From Capitulum mitella (lineage: Eukaryota > Arthropoda > Thecostraca > Pollicipedomorpha > Pollicipedidae), in the NCBI GenBank assembly GCA_030062745.1, contig CP099842.1:8501838-8565837 (forward strand): DNA of 64,000 bases, given 5' to 3'. Below, one piece after another: positions 1 to 12,224 of this stretch. Position 1 is the stretch's first letter. Each line of letters begins with the position of its first letter. Below the pieces are notes generated by a model, which worked only from the letters and a program-made list of their open reading frames with translations, made no database searches and was not told the origin of the DNA. The position numbers were made by a program, and so were the translations under genes.

Positions 1-1668
1 ATTGCTTAAATATCACCAAAAGCTCCATTATATTTTTGGTTTGAAATGACAGTTGATAGATGCTAGTCTGGCAATCTTCTCTGGCAGCACTGCGGCGTCT
101 TTGGGCAATAATCGCCGCCACACCGCTGAGGAGCGACGAAGGATCACAAAGAAACAGTCGAAATCGGAATTAGACCAGTTTCGCCGTTGTTTTCTGGTCA
201 AGATATCCGACTTTGTTTAAAGAATCCATTTTTAGGCTATTGGGCGCGTTTTTCTTGGCATGAAGCCGAAATTAGCTTCATGCAAAGAAATATATTATTA
301 TTTCAAGAAGTATATTATTTCCATTATTACCCAATTTATTATTCCTGCCAAGATATTATTTCAATGAAATATTATTTTCTGCGAAGTATTTAAAAGAAAT
401 ACTGAAGGTCCGCGTAACTGAATGATATCTGATGTCGCAAATGTTCTGAGACAGGGCGTATTTTAACATGTTAACGTGGGGGGGGGGGCAATCCCCACCA
501 GTGACCGCCAAATCCCCCAGTACACAGCGAAATCCCACCAGTGAAAACGTTGTTTTGCCAGCAGCGCTCTGCCGATCAGGTCTTTGACACGCTTCAGGCA
601 GAGACTGTGCCTACCATATATGCATGTTGAAGTAGCTATTCCTGAATAAAAAGATGAAAAAGGAAAATGAGCGCACAGGCGTTTTTCTTCTTTCGAGAGA
701 AACGTCGGACAGGTTTCAAAATTCGTCAGCTAAATCTGCTTGCCGTAGATAAGTGCAGAGATTAGGGGAAGATAATACATAGCATATAATATAGAGCATA
801 ACCAAGAAGGGCTCTTATGCCTGTTTAGTGCTTGTATAGAGCACAGACAAGTGCACAGATTAGGGAAGGATAATATATGGGATATAATAGCCGTTTTCAC
901 GATGGCTAATTTTGCGTTGGTACTCTCCAAAAGTACCAAAATTCTACAGGGAGCAAACGTAGCCTATTTTTTAGTTTACTGGTAGTCTTTTATGGATTAC
1001 TCGACACATGCCACATGTTAGGAATGAAGATTACAGAAATTAATTTTTAGACCCAAGAAAGCATCTGCATGTAAATTTCGGAGCCATATTTGCCTGTCTG
1101 TTTCACGGAATCATATTTGGTATCCTACTAGAAGTTTGTAACCTGGCAATTGAAAGTGCAATACAGTGATGGGCCAAGTGATTCCGGCGACGGGTGCAAA
1201 GCGGACGACGTGAAAACCGGCGAGAAGATCGAAGGTGAATCCAGGCAACCGTTTCGCGAAGTTTGATTTGCACATCATGATGCGGTCTGCAGAAAGCTTC
1301 AAAATGAGGTGCAAATAATTATAAAATTCAGTCTCATTCACATCACAGCATGAAAACGTTCAAGACATTAGACCTGTCCGTACTCCTGACCCCTTTCTCT
1401 ATGTCAGTATAATAATGCAGAAGACCAAAAGATGAGTACACATCCAACATCTTCAAGAATGGCCTTGAAATACTACTGGTTTTTAGAAATGGTATATGTC
1501 ATATTTTGGTATATATGAAAAAAATGTGTTTTGCATTGAACAATATACGTAATGATAATGGGAGCAGAAGCGAAACCTCTGTGGAGGTTTGGGAGGAAAC
1601 CTCTGGGAAGAGGGGGCAAACATGCCTTTTACCTTTTTTCTTTCCATGCACCACTTTTTCGCTTTTGC
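1..1668. other. Intergenic DNA, no gene recognised
   Basis: No open frame here has protein-like composition. The stretch at about 285-395 is AT-rich with recurring TATTATT. A G-run lies at about 479-488. Positions 750-905 hold a two-unit degenerate tandem duplication with a period near 98 bp: AAGTGCAGAGATTAGGGG at 751 recurs as AAGTGCACAGATTAGGG at 849, each followed by a similar AT-rich tail. Overlapping frames on both strands around 1500-1800 are an artefact of the low-complexity start of the neighbouring repeat. Confidence 0.5.
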
Positions 1669-2886
1669 TTAACCCTATTCCCGGCAGGGGGGGGCGGAAT
1701 CCGCCTCCCCTCGGGTTTTTTGCTTGCCAATTCCAGGCTTTTTGACGCAGCTTCACGAAACTTGGTCACTTTTCCTAGCTATTCCTTCTACGCGCCGTGA
1801 CAAAATTTCGAAATTCTATTTTGCTTAGGGGCGGAGCCAGGCAACGTTTTTGGGAGGCACCTCAGGTCATTTTTGGCCATGTTGAGGGTAAAAGGAAAAT
1901 GTCTGCCAAAAACAGAGTTTTTAAGATAGAACTTAAAACTTTATATGAACGTATAGCTAAATAGTTGGGCAATGTGCATATGTGATTTTGTTTATCTGAG
2001 GTCACTTTACAAGGTCAGGTCAAGGTCCAAAGTCAAAATTTGTTTTTTTGCAATAATTTCGGCGCCGTTTTTTTCAAATACCAAACCCGGAATATATATG
2101 ACGTAGAAAGGTGCCCTCTACTTGTGTACCAAGTTTCAGCTTGATATCAGGTCGGGTCACGGGGCTGTGACCTAAAATGTCAGTGCGCGTACCCTATATC
2201 GCAAAAGCCAAAAAATGAATTTTTTGGAATAGAGTGAATTCAATCGATTAAAAACGTTTACAGATAATATTGAATGCACACGACATCATTCCATGTAACC
2301 CCAAGGTCACTGGAGGTCATTTAAGGTCAAAGGTCACAAGTTGATCTGAAGAACGTGTGACCATGACAGTTCCCCCTTTTGTATGTCCCTGGCACCGCCT
2401 ATGCTAACATTATATAAACATTGTAATGCGATTTGTACTTCTTTAGCATAACATGACTAGCAGAAGCTAAAAAAGTGTTTTGGCCTCTTTTGTTCATTCC
2501 GTTATTAGAAAACTAATCCCCCTGTTTTTGAAACCCTGTGAACGCCCATGAATTTTCTCAAAATTTCAAATTTGCATACCCATGGTAAAAGCCCTATCCA
2601 TAATCTCTCGATTCATGCCAGTTTCATCGAAATCGGTCCATAAACAACGGAGTTATAAGAAGTCAAAAAGTACCCCCCATTTTGACATTTTTGCCCCCCT
2701 GTATCCACAAATTTCGAAATTTTGAAAATTTCTTTTTATAAAAATGTAGTTCACGTCACGGCAAATCGATTGCCGTTGGTTGCGATGAAATCGGATAAGT
2801 AGTTCTCGAGATCTCAGGGGGGGGCCGAATCCGCCCCCCCTGCCGGGAATCGGCCATACCGTCTAGCCCTCCGGGAATAGGGTTAA
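1669..2886 (+). mobile_element. TTAA-1 piggyBac-type MITE, copy 1
   Basis: This is a 1,218-bp non-autonomous DNA transposon. It begins and ends with TTAA, the target duplicated by piggyBac-superfamily transposons. Its outermost inverted repeat is TTAACCCTATTCCCGG, followed by a G-rich subterminal stretch (GGCAGGGGGGGCGGA) that is also present in inverted form at the other end. A second full copy in the same orientation lies at 20817-22025 and is nearly identical along its length. No transposase frame is present. The element holds clustered AGGTCA motifs at 1999-2028 and 2304-2336. The superfamily call is inferred from TTAA and the terminal CCC; Kolobok elements also use TTAA. Confidence 0.85.
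2304..2336 (+). promoter_or_regulatory. Phased AGGTCA array (DR4-DR4-DR1) inside TTAA-1
   Basis: Exact AGGTCA half-sites start at 2304, 2314, 2324 and 2331. The spacers are therefore 4, 4 and 1 bp. Direct repeats of AGGTCA spaced by 4 or 1 are classical binding formats for nuclear receptors (RXR heterodimers, and HNF4 or COUP-TF on DR1). A second cluster at 1999-2028 has overlapping AGGTCA copies. Whether any receptor binds here is not shown. Confidence 0.5.
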
Positions 2887-5211
2887 TATTGTCCAAAGCG
2901 GGGGCAGCTGCCCTCACCCCGCCTGGGTTCCAGTGCCCTTGGATATTGGTATATGTGAGATCTGTAGCTAATTTATATAATAATATGTCTCCTGGTGTAT
3001 TAAGGTCCGTAAATTAATTGAATATATACGACTCGAACGCAAGCAGTTATGAGCCCCTATATCAATTTGATACTAACCAGTGTCAGCGGCGGATAAAATC
3101 AAGTTACTCGCACAAAATACGACATTCTAGACCAATGCTTACGAGCCATATCTCCCACTATCTTCCATGAACTTTTCCACGAAGCCAAAACGCAAAAACT
3201 GGGGCTGACTCTAATTCAAAGCCAGGAAGTTCAAACCCCATGGCTCTTCGTCAATCAGGTTTCCGGAGTCGTTATAAATCTAAGCTCTGATTGGTCGAAA
3301 TTCGGCGGCGACAAGAGCATTAACAGACTCTAAGGTGAACCCACCGGACGATCAGCGACTTCATAACCGGGACGCTGATTGGCTGGCAGAGGATTTTAGA
3401 TCGTCCTTGCGGTTGGTCCCAGCCGCATTTTATTGGAAGCAAGCTACCAGATCAGATTTGGTCCAACTACGCGAGTGGGACGAAACACTTAGTACCCGTG
3501 AACTTCGAATGCAGAATCTGGACATCGCGTTTTCAATTAGGTCCCTGAGGACTTTACGGGCGGTACTTTCCGAAATTAACCATCGTGAAAACGACTAATA
3601 TATACGGTAACCAAGAAGAGCTCTTCATGATTGTGACCATTCTGTTGGATTCCGTTCTGATTGGTTCAGTTTCCTGAACTGCTGCAATCGCAAGCGAGCT
3701 AAAACAGGTCGCGCAAAAATACGGCACATCCAGTTGGCAGGCCCATCAGATATACAAGCGGCAGCCGACGGCCTTTGTCCGGCTTGCCTCACCCATGAAA
3801 ACCCCAAGGCGCGACTCCCCTTGGTCCCGATGCACGCCACAAGGCGCAAAAGCCTTTCTCGGACGTACCGGCCGCTTTTTTTGGCCATTTGCCACGTCGT
3901 GCATCTACAGTCCTTTGCGCGTCCGAATCTTTCATTCGAATCAACTTTCGGGCGAAAAACTTATCAAACTGATCCCGGGACCGCCCCAGGACTGCATTGC
4001 ACACTTCATTGCCAACAAACGGGTTCTGTTTAGTTCGCCAAATATCGGCAGTCTGGTCTTCACAAAATTTCCTCTCCAGCACCACAGCACCGATCGACAA
4101 TCGCCCTGTGCGCTTCAGTCTGGTTATCGTTGAACGGTTCATCCAGCTGCTCAGTGTTGTTTTGCAATCGCGCAGCGAGTTTCCATGGAAACAGACTGCC
4201 TTCGTCCGTTTGGTCTTCCCGTATGTCCGCACACTTCGCCCTCGGACGCACGTTCGCTTCGAGCACGCTGCGTCACGCTGTCGTTTTCAAATGTCATGAA
4301 AAAAGCATAGTGCGCTTCAGTCAGAATCTTTTTTCGACAGATATCATGAATTAATTCCCCTTCATGCAGCGTGCTGGGCTGTGAAGCAGCCACTGCCGCA
4401 TCCCTCCTCTTTTTTCGCTCCCCCTGGTTGGACGGGTGCGAAATGTTTTTTTTTTATCCCATCTTCGTCAATTCTCACCGCCCCAGTTTCCGTAAAGATT
4501 GCTCGCCTTCTGTCTGTTTCCCATGATGTCAGCAAGTTTTCCTCGGTGCCCCTGGATCTCCATCCAGTCGATATCCTTCGATCTAGCTCGATCTCCATTA
4601 ATCTCTGTTCGTCTCCTTTGGTCTCCATCAGCCCATCAGTCTTTCGGTCTCTCTAAATCTTGTTTGATGTCCATTGGTCTCTGTCGGTCTCAGCCGGTCT
4701 CCGTCGGTTCCTCTTGGTCTTTACCGGTCTCCACAGCTCTCCACCGGTTTCCGTCGATCTCCGTCGATCGACAGAGGTCCGTTGATCTCTGTCATTCTCT
4801 GCCGGTCTCCTCGGTGTCCCTCAGTCCCCCACGTTTACTAAGTCTTTTTCTGTTCCCCACAGTCACTCTTTTCTATCTACCTGTGTCTTCCTTCTGTCTT
4901 CGTCTCTTTCCCTGTATCTGTCTCTGTCTTTCAATATCAGTCCGTCTCTGTGTAGCCCTGTTTGCATTTGTCTGTCTGCTTCTGAATCTAACCGAACCTA
5001 TATGTCTATTATGGCGACATGTAATGTCCTGTAACGCATTTGAAATTCCGAAATTAGAGGTTGCGTCAAGGTCAAATCAAGCACGATGGGATCATACAAA
5101 TTTTAGTTAAGAGCAAGAGAAGCTGATTTTCAATCGGGATCGGCAAAAAATAAACATGAAAAACACAACTTACAGACATTTTTTGTACCAGCTACAACGA
5201 AGCCATCTGGC
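2887..5211. other. Intergenic DNA with a pyrimidine-rich tract
   Basis: No gene is recognised. Between about 3285 and 3660 there are four ATTGG pentamers (inverse CCAAT boxes), three of them as GATTGG, which could hint at promoter-like DNA. From about 4380 to 5000 the plus strand is low-complexity and pyrimidine-rich, built from irregular repeats of CTCCGTCGGTCT-like units. This gives a long open frame of biased composition (mostly Ser, Leu, Pro, Val) that I do not accept as a gene. Confidence 0.5.
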
Positions 5212-5253
5212 CACTATAAGCCATCTGGTGAACACACCAGATGGCTTATAGTG
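5212..5253. repeat. Perfect 19-bp hairpin
   Basis: CACTATAAGCCATCTGGTG (5212-5230) is followed by the loop AACA and then by its exact reverse complement (5235-5253). The core AGCCATCTGG also occurs as an extra direct copy just before it at 5201-5210. A perfect stem this long is rare by chance. It may be a recent palindrome from repair or replication slippage, or the fold-back end of a small element. Confidence 0.9.
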
Positions 5254-6954
5254 ACATGTTCACCATTGATTGAGGAACAAAGTGGTAGCATTTTTAATGG
5301 TTTGCTCCTGATGGAGTCACCGCAATCTTCAATCGAACACACAGATCTCGGAAAATACCGAATTTGTGCAGAATGACGACTTGCAACGGTTTACCTGATG
5401 CACGATAGCAAGACAAGTTAGGTGAATTATGATTATGTTATGGTAGCGTCAAAACGACGAACATCCGTCTGTTCCATTACTGTTAACTTTGCCGGCAATG
5501 CCACCCTCCATACTACTGCAATCACAGTGTAAACACAAAAACCCGAAAACCGAAAATGCCATCACTTTGGGCGCGTGCCGCGGCTGCCCCTTTTGGCGGA
5601 CGAGGTCGGTTCTATGGAGTGGTATGCAGTCGGTACCTTGTGACGTGGGGCTAATAATTGCCGAGTTGTTATGACTGAAGGTTAAAATTAGCTTGCAAAA
5701 CGGCCTTCTTTAAACTTCGTAAAGCTTGCTAAACGGTCTTTGTAATGCTCCCGTGGCAAGCACGCGCCACATGCTGGTTCCCGCGTGTGGTGTCGTACAT
5801 AATGCTCTACTCCAATCGATTCTCTGTTGAACGAACTAGATTTGGTCTTGGTGCGAACCACGACTGGTGTTTAGGCGCCGGGAAGGCCGCTGTGTCGGCG
5901 GTTGGCAATGTTCTCGAGCTCAACTGAAAATGGTCGAAATTGCCTTCTTCATTCGTTCGCATGGCGTCGCATGGCCGGAGCGGCAGCGGAACTCCTATGT
6001 TTAGCCTCATCGGAACGGCAAAAGAACAGGCTTTCCGTTGGTTTCAATTTCGTGCCAGTCATTGGCGCCTTTGCATTCGAAACCACAGTAAAAACCACTT
6101 TGTGCGCGCGCCGCGGCTACCCCGTACGGCGGATGAGTTCGACTCCGCTAAATGATTTCCTGCCGATACGTTGTTGTGGTTGGCCGTGGGCTCCTCAGGT
6201 CCGTATCTTTAACGGTTTCCGAGATCATAACGCTGTTCTGAAACCTTGAAAAACGGGTATTTTTGTGTTCCCGAGACCAACAAGTACCACGTGCCGGTAC
6301 CGGCTCCACCTCTTCCAAGCGATGCAGTTTTCCAATCAATTGTCGAAATCACCCGTTTTTGTGTAGGTGCGAACCACCATGGAAACATCATGGAAAACAT
6401 GTTTCCAAGATCGAGCGCGCGGAAACAGAGTGCATCTCAGTTTTTCGAAAATGCGTCGGATTTCAACAAACTGACGTTCCGAAACCCGAAAATTTCACAT
6501 AGTGCCATGTGCCAAAAAATCCCTGAGACGACCAAGCTTCAGCCACTTGTGACCGCTAGTCTCGCCACGCCAGCTCGTTCAAAGTGATCTCCGACAAGGT
6601 CAGACAAAAAAAGGTCGGCGAAATACCGGGGTTTTGTATTTATATCGCCCATCACTCGACGAAATCCCCCCAGTGATTTCCTTTTAAAATACGCCCTGTT
6701 CTAAGGTTATGTGATTTAACCGTGCTGAAAATAAGTGACAGTTTCAAAAACTTTACTTGCGCGGCAACCCGTAGTTCGGATATTTAATCCATGCAGACTA
6801 CATTGCACAGAGAGGACCCGTCGCAACTCATAGTTTCCCACGCTCAAGTCAGGTGACAAAAGCAGGGATGCCACCCGCCCCTGTGCCCATGGAATGCACC
6901 ACATTTAAGAGGTTCGCGAATTGCCGAGTGAAAGGCTGGCTGCGTCTCCCGAGT
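5254..6954. other. Intergenic DNA, possible very old duplication
   Basis: No gene is recognised. Two stretches resemble each other loosely: about 5515-5660 and 6060-6160 share a CGCGTGCCGCGGCT-like core, and about 5810-5880 and 6325-6385 share GGTGCGAACCAC. The similarity suggests a decayed direct duplication with an offset near 530 bp, but it is too weak to define units. Confidence 0.3.
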
Positions 6955-7015
6955 TAACCATTTACCACTATTGTTGGTAAATGGTAAATTTACCACTATT
7001 GTTGGTAAATGGTTA
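6955..7015. repeat. Double hairpin, two tandem palindromic units
   Basis: Two near-identical units run head to tail. Each contains TTTACCA, the loop CTATTGT and TGGTAAA, so each can fold alone. The outer ends TAACCATTTACCA and TGGTAAATGGTTA are also complementary, allowing a single larger fold. This is visible directly in the bases. No function is assigned. Confidence 0.85.
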
Positions 7016-7982
7016 CTATACAAAGCGACTTGTGACATCTTAGCGGGATTTCTGTAACACTGTCTTGGTACACTTTTATAAAAGACGTTTCTGCATCACC
7101 TCAGGTTGGGGGAACGCTAGGCGCGGTTAGAACAGTCTAGTCTAATAAAACAGAACCCCGCCAGTTTCAGCTGTCAAACACGTTAGCTCGGAAAAACTTG
7201 CGAACTGCAACACTACACAAAAACGCAAACATCATATGGAAACATATATTCGATTGGCATATTTCTCCGGGCGCCACATAAAGTGTCCGCCACCTTGCAC
7301 CCACCATCCCCTCTTTGCATTCAACCGTACTTGGTATATAGGGATCAAAACGAACTGAATTAAATTTTTAGGGATCGTTTGCGTTTGACTTTAGTCTGCA
7401 CGACTTCGTAACTAGTGAAATGAGATATATCACTTACACGGCGGAATTAACCTTGGAATGTTAAAGAATCAGAAAATCCGGCCTAAAACCCCGTGCGGAC
7501 GGTGTCATTTGGTCGTGCAAACGTTCATAAACAAGGAAACGATGTGCCCGGAATTAGACAATGAAGCATAGTAATGGTTACCGACCAGGGCAGTATAATG
7601 GTCGACAGCGTGTTAGAGCTAGTTAAACGCTATTGCGTGCTGGTGTCGAATAAATACATGGGACTGCGAAAAGAGGTGATTTCCTATGGCATTGGACGCC
7701 TGAAAGACGACCCGGCGCGCCGGCTGTTGCGCGATTTGACACCATGTGACCCGTATAGGTCAGATGTCCAAAAAGTCCAATCAGATCTAATCATTACGTA
7801 ACGTGAAACAGCATCCATTGTTTCGAGACAGGTCATAATGGACCGCGTTACGTTTGCTGTCAAGTCGAAAACTGTCAGTGGTAAACCGTGTGAATTTTGA
7901 GACGTTCCAAAATAACATTTTTGCATTATCCTTTGAGCAATGTTTTCAAAAGTCAAGTTTCCACCGACGTAAGTTATGCAAG
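7016..7982. other. Intergenic DNA, one small open frame
   Basis: An ATG-initiated frame of 75 codons runs from 7574 to 7801 (+). Its product has no motif I recognise, and no splice-site context supports it. I see no other feature in this stretch. Confidence 0.3.
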
Positions 7983-8137
7983 CACCGGCGCAGCCAAAGT
8001 AGCCAACCTGGCCCCTTCTTAGACCCGCATTTTTTTATGAAAATCATTGCGCATCGTCTTCCTAGCAGACGGTTTCCCCATTCCACTTCGCAATGGACTC
8101 TGTCCCCCCCCCCAAGAAAATTCTGGCTGCGCCCCTG
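7983..8137. mobile_element. Short hAT-type MITE (155 bp)
   Basis: The left end CACCGGCGCAGCCAAAGT and the right end CTGGCTGCGCCCCTG are imperfect inverted repeats of the CAG-GGGCGCAGCCA kind typical of hAT MITEs. The flanking octamers TATGCAAG and ATGGCAAG look like a decayed 8-bp target duplication. A C-run precedes the right end. There is no coding capacity. Confidence 0.45.
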
Positions 8138-8409
8138 ATGGCAAGGGACCGACCACTTCTATGTGAACATAACGCTGCTTCTCCGCTGACCTCCGGTTCC
8201 TCAAAACTGTCCCGTTATGGAACAAAGCACTCATAGCCTCGTCCGGGCGGCCACTGGATGCGAGGCGTGCCATTGAGAATAGGGACGAAAATAGGACTAA
8301 ATGACCTGTAACAGTGAAACTAGATAGGTCTTGACCGATCTTCACGCAGCTTCGCCAACAGTGAAGCATTGGCCACAAGATGCGCTATGGCTTATGTTTC
8401 TGACATAAG

Positions 8410-9300
8410 TACTTAGCCGGCCCGATTGCACTAAAAATACACATGCAGCGTCATTTTAGCACTGTAACACCCGCAAATATCGGGTATGCTTTCAATGCAA
8501 TCGAATATACGAGGAAAATATGATCGCATTTCCTCTGATCTTCACGCGGATCAATATAAAAAAATGTCAGAGGAGGCCGGAAATGGCACTCAAATCGATG
8601 CAGTCATGCAACTGAACGGGCCCGATTGCACTGCAATTGCATCGGATTGATGACATGAAGAATATCATTGCCAGTGACGCAGTAAATGATGCAGGTGACC
8701 AATCTAACCGATAGGAATCATCCGAGATGATGAAAAGATGTGCGACAGTTGCGTCATTTACGGGCAGGTCCTTTCATGCTGCATGCAACATGCCCCGATT
8801 ATGGTGTTTTTAATACGTCTCAGGAATCGCAAGGATGATAACATTTAGCCATATTTAGTCCGAGATTCATGTGGATCTGCATTTAAAAATGTTCCTGGAA
8901 ACCGAAAATGACACAGAAAATTCGTTCTGTTGCAACTCGACGGGCCCAAATCCATAACAATTGCATCCGAATTGAAGGAGAGCAGAATAAGAAGACTAGC
9001 GATGCAGTTAATGGCGTAAGCAACCAGTTCAAACACTGGAAATTATCCGGGATGGCGAAAAAATGCGCCAGCTGCCATATTTACGGTCGGGCACAGTAAT
9101 GTTGCATGCAATGTGCGCGGGTTGTAGACTTAAATTTCAAGGTGCATTTCAAATCGCCGGCACGACAAATACGTATTTTCATTAATCGCGAGGTGGATTG
9201 GGGCGCAGGAATGTCTGTGGGATCTGAAAATTAGGGCTAAAATAATTTAATGTTGCAACATCAATGCGCCCAGCTGCGTTCCAGACACAATGCAGGTGAT
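8410..9300. repeat. Degenerate tandem repeat, period about 315 bp
   Basis: A stretch containing ACGGGCCCGATTGCA at about 8622 is echoed at about 8940 (ACGGGCCCAAATCCA). After it, in matching order, come AATTGCATC, ATGCAG, a CCGAGATG/CCGGGATG core, GCGTCATTTACGG/GCCATATTTACGG and GCATGCAA. Weaker partial units lie before (from about 8415, GGCCCGATTGCACT) and after (to about 9300). The units are old and substituted, and no coding frame is shared. Confidence 0.6.
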
Positions 9301-10380
9301 CGCTTTAACTGCGATTTTGAGCGGGCAGGGTGGTGGAGAGCTGTCATACATTGTAGGTGATTATATCATGCTGGCTGCGTGCAAGAAGTGTGCACTATAA
9401 GTATACTATAGATGCAATAGTGAGTCCCAGGGTCCGGCGCCGGGACAAAAAAAAGTCTTGGTGCCGGGAAAAGCTGAGAACGCTTGCGACTTACGGTGAG
9501 CCAGGATCATTAACCACATGAAAACCATCCAAAAAAGTTATTTTCTTTCCATGACCGAATGGGTCAACTGCTTGTACCAGATGTTTCGCGATGTGTGCAC
9601 CTCTAGACTATGCAACAGTGATTCATTTCGGGAGGGCTCTGGAGAGCCGTAAACTAAAAACCGCAAACAGACGACCAGTTGAAGGGGAGCAGACATGCAC
9701 GGCCATGACGGTGTATTACATAAAAAGTTTCTGGGCAAACAAACAGGTTCAACGGGTTCAGCAGTGTAGGTACATACAATGCATCGTTGCATCTCCACAC
9801 AGACGATGGCTGCATCGCAGACATGGTTTGGTAGTTCTTCCTGCGCAGCTTTCTTTTTAATTCGGTGATGATTGCGGACAACTCACATACACTTAAGGAC
9901 GATTTACCTTTATCAATGTCCGAATCAACACTCTGTGATTCCTCGCACTATATCGGAAAATTAAGTCACAAAAGTTGCACAGAAAGAGCAATCTTAATGC
10001 ATAATTTTTCGTCACTGTTAATGCAGAACTTGACAGGCCAATTTGGAGGAAACGTTCGTTACGTTCGCTGAGCTCCGTAAAAACGGTGAGGATCCATCTG
10101 GAATAAAAAGAAACATTCTTTAACTTCAAGTAGTATGCAAAGGAGACAATTCAGTACAGATAATCAAACATCCATATGACATAAGCTGCGTCTCCGTCAG
10201 AGGCGGATCCCGGATTTTCATGAGGGAGGGGCGGCTTGCCGGAGGATCGCCATTTGCACTGGGTGACCCCAGCCAGCAATCTGTTTGGGCTGAGGGTGGG
10301 CAAGTTGGCCACAGCCTGGGCAGAGCCCAAGTTAGCCCAACCCCGACGCATGGATGGGAGAAAAACGGCGTGGACGCAGC
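9301..10380. other. Intergenic DNA with a solo hAT-like terminus
   Basis: No gene is recognised. At about 10199 CAGAGGCGGATCCCGG matches the 5' end style of hAT-type MITEs and lies just before the 73-bp satellite. A matching right end was not found. Confidence 0.35.
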
Positions 10381-10935
10381 CCGTTTTAGGTTGGGCAGAG
10401 CCCCAACCTGGGCTCAGCCCAACCCTGCTCAGATATGCCTGATGGGGCGCAGCCCGCATTAGGTTGGGCACAGCCCCAACTTGGGCTCAGTCCAGCCATG
10501 CTCAGATATGCCCGATAGGGCTCAGCCCGCGTTATGTTGGGCAGAGCCCCAACTTGGGCTGAGCCCAACCCTGCTCAGATATGCCTGATGGGGCGCAGCC
10601 CGCATTAGGTTGGGCACAGCCCCAACTTGGGCTCAGTCCAGCCATGCTCAGATATGCCCGATAGGGCTCAGCCCGCGTTATGTTGGGCAGAGCCCCAACC
10701 TGGGCTCAGCCCAACCCTGCTCAGATATGCCTGATGGGGCGCAGCCCGCATTAGGTTGGGCACAGCCCCAACTTGCCTCAGTCCAGCCATGCTCAGATAT
10801 GCCCGATAGGGCTCAGCCCGCGTTATTTGGGCAGAGCCCCAACCTGGGCTGAGCCCAACCCTGCTCAGATATGTCCGATAGGGCTCAGCCCGCATTATGC
10901 TGGGCAGAGTCCCAACTTGGGCTAAGCCCAGCTAA
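10381..10935. repeat. GC-rich satellite, 73-bp monomer in 146-bp dimers
   Basis: The block CTCAGATATGCC recurs every 73 bp (AGATATG at 10431, 10504, 10577 and so on to about 10867). Alternate monomers differ consistently (CCTGATGGGGCGCAG against CCGATAGGGCTCAG), so GCAGCCCGCATT recurs exactly every 146 bp (10449, 10595, 10741). Each monomer contains the palindrome TTGGGCAGAGCCCCAA or a variant. About seven monomers are present. Open frames across the array come from the absence of stops in a period not divisible by three and are not genes. Confidence 0.9.
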
Positions 10936-12216
10936 ACGCAGTTATGCCCGCTTTCAGCAGAACAGAGCGAGGAAGCGAGCATTTTCACAGGAAATACCCG
11001 CAGCGCCCAGGCTCCTGCAAATAAACGCCTCCGCGCACAGTTGCCACGTCTTTTTATTCCGAAAGCGGGCTCCGACCTGCACCCTACCATGGGAAACCCA
11101 CACCCGACCCGGAAGGAATTTTCAATGAAGTAACCGACGAAGACCGACAGATTAAAATTTAATTGTAACTTTTAGGCCAAAATGATTGCTTCATAGCCTT
11201 CTGTTGGCTGTTGAATATTTCTATGAAGCGCTGAGGTGATCACCGTATGGCAGCTGCATATTTTCCAAATGTTCAACTCAATTTTAATATTTCGTGGCGT
11301 ATGAAAGCCCAAAACAAGCCCGTAAAACCCCAACAACTGGTCAGGAAAGCATGCAGATCGCCCGGCGGGCCTTTTCAATCCACGCGTTGTGAGCCTGCGG
11401 GTTGAAAAGTGACAGTTTTACCGCCGCGCATGTAAGCGCGCTTTCCTGCAGCTGATAAAATGTCGTTTAAAAATTATTCGACATAAATAAAGGTTGACAA
11501 GACCTTGTATCGCGTAGGACTGCCCGGAAAAGTTATAGGGTGTTTTCTTCAATGAAAAGACATCTGAGGCCAGACTTTTTGCATCGAATATGACGTTACT
11601 GGGGAGAAAAATGAATGACAATGCTGACAAGCATAAGCAGTTTGCCTTAAATAAGGCAGTGATACAGATCTTGACGGGATTATATGAAGATGGTACTGAT
11701 TTTCCTTCGGACATCAACGGTTCGATACTGTCCCGCACCAGTTTTGCTAGTTCCTGTCCCCCACCCTGGATTAAAGCAGCGTCGGGCGGCGATTTCATTT
11801 CGCAGTCACTAGGTAGAGCTACAACCAGACGCCTGAAGCTGCGTGCGATACCAATGGACGTCTCAAGGATTTCAGCGCAAGTGTGCGCTACGCGGGCAGG
11901 CGTCAGGGGAAATATTGCCCCGGCCGGTTGAGGACAACGAGTGAGTTGTGTCTGTATAACGAAGCATTGGAGAAGACGCTGTGCGACCCGATACAAAATA
12001 CCTATGCGCGGCGTGACTGTCGCATCGGCTAATGAAAACGCATGAATGGATCTAACACATCATCTTTCTTACAACTTATATAACCCAAAGCAGGATCTGA
12101 AGAGATATGATAGATGAGAGAGATAATCAGATCGGAAAGCGTCCTTGTTACGCAGTAGATACCTCTACACGGCAAAATGGGTCGAATAATCCTTAATCTC
12201 CAATGCCGCGCTCTAA
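10936..12216. other. Intergenic DNA, one long minus-strand open frame
   Basis: A minus-strand frame of 192 codons spans 11418-11996. Its product shows no domain I recognise, its codon use is unremarkable and no splice context supports it. Part of its middle (LAKLVRDSIEPLMSEGKS) is protein-like, so a decayed coding fragment is possible. Nothing else is seen. Confidence 0.25.
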
Positions 12217-12224
12217 ATGCCCGC

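Noticed and set aside
1506..1800. Overlapping frames on both strands
   Set aside because: They cross the junction into TTAA-1 and consist largely of its G-rich terminus.
4499..5110. Plus-strand open frame of 203 codons
   Set aside because: It lies in a pyrimidine-rich low-complexity tract. The product is dominated by Ser, Leu, Pro and Val, with no domain and no splice context.
10220..10895. Several open frames across the GC-rich satellite
   Set aside because: They are translations of a 73-bp repeat and change with repeat phase; no protein is encoded.
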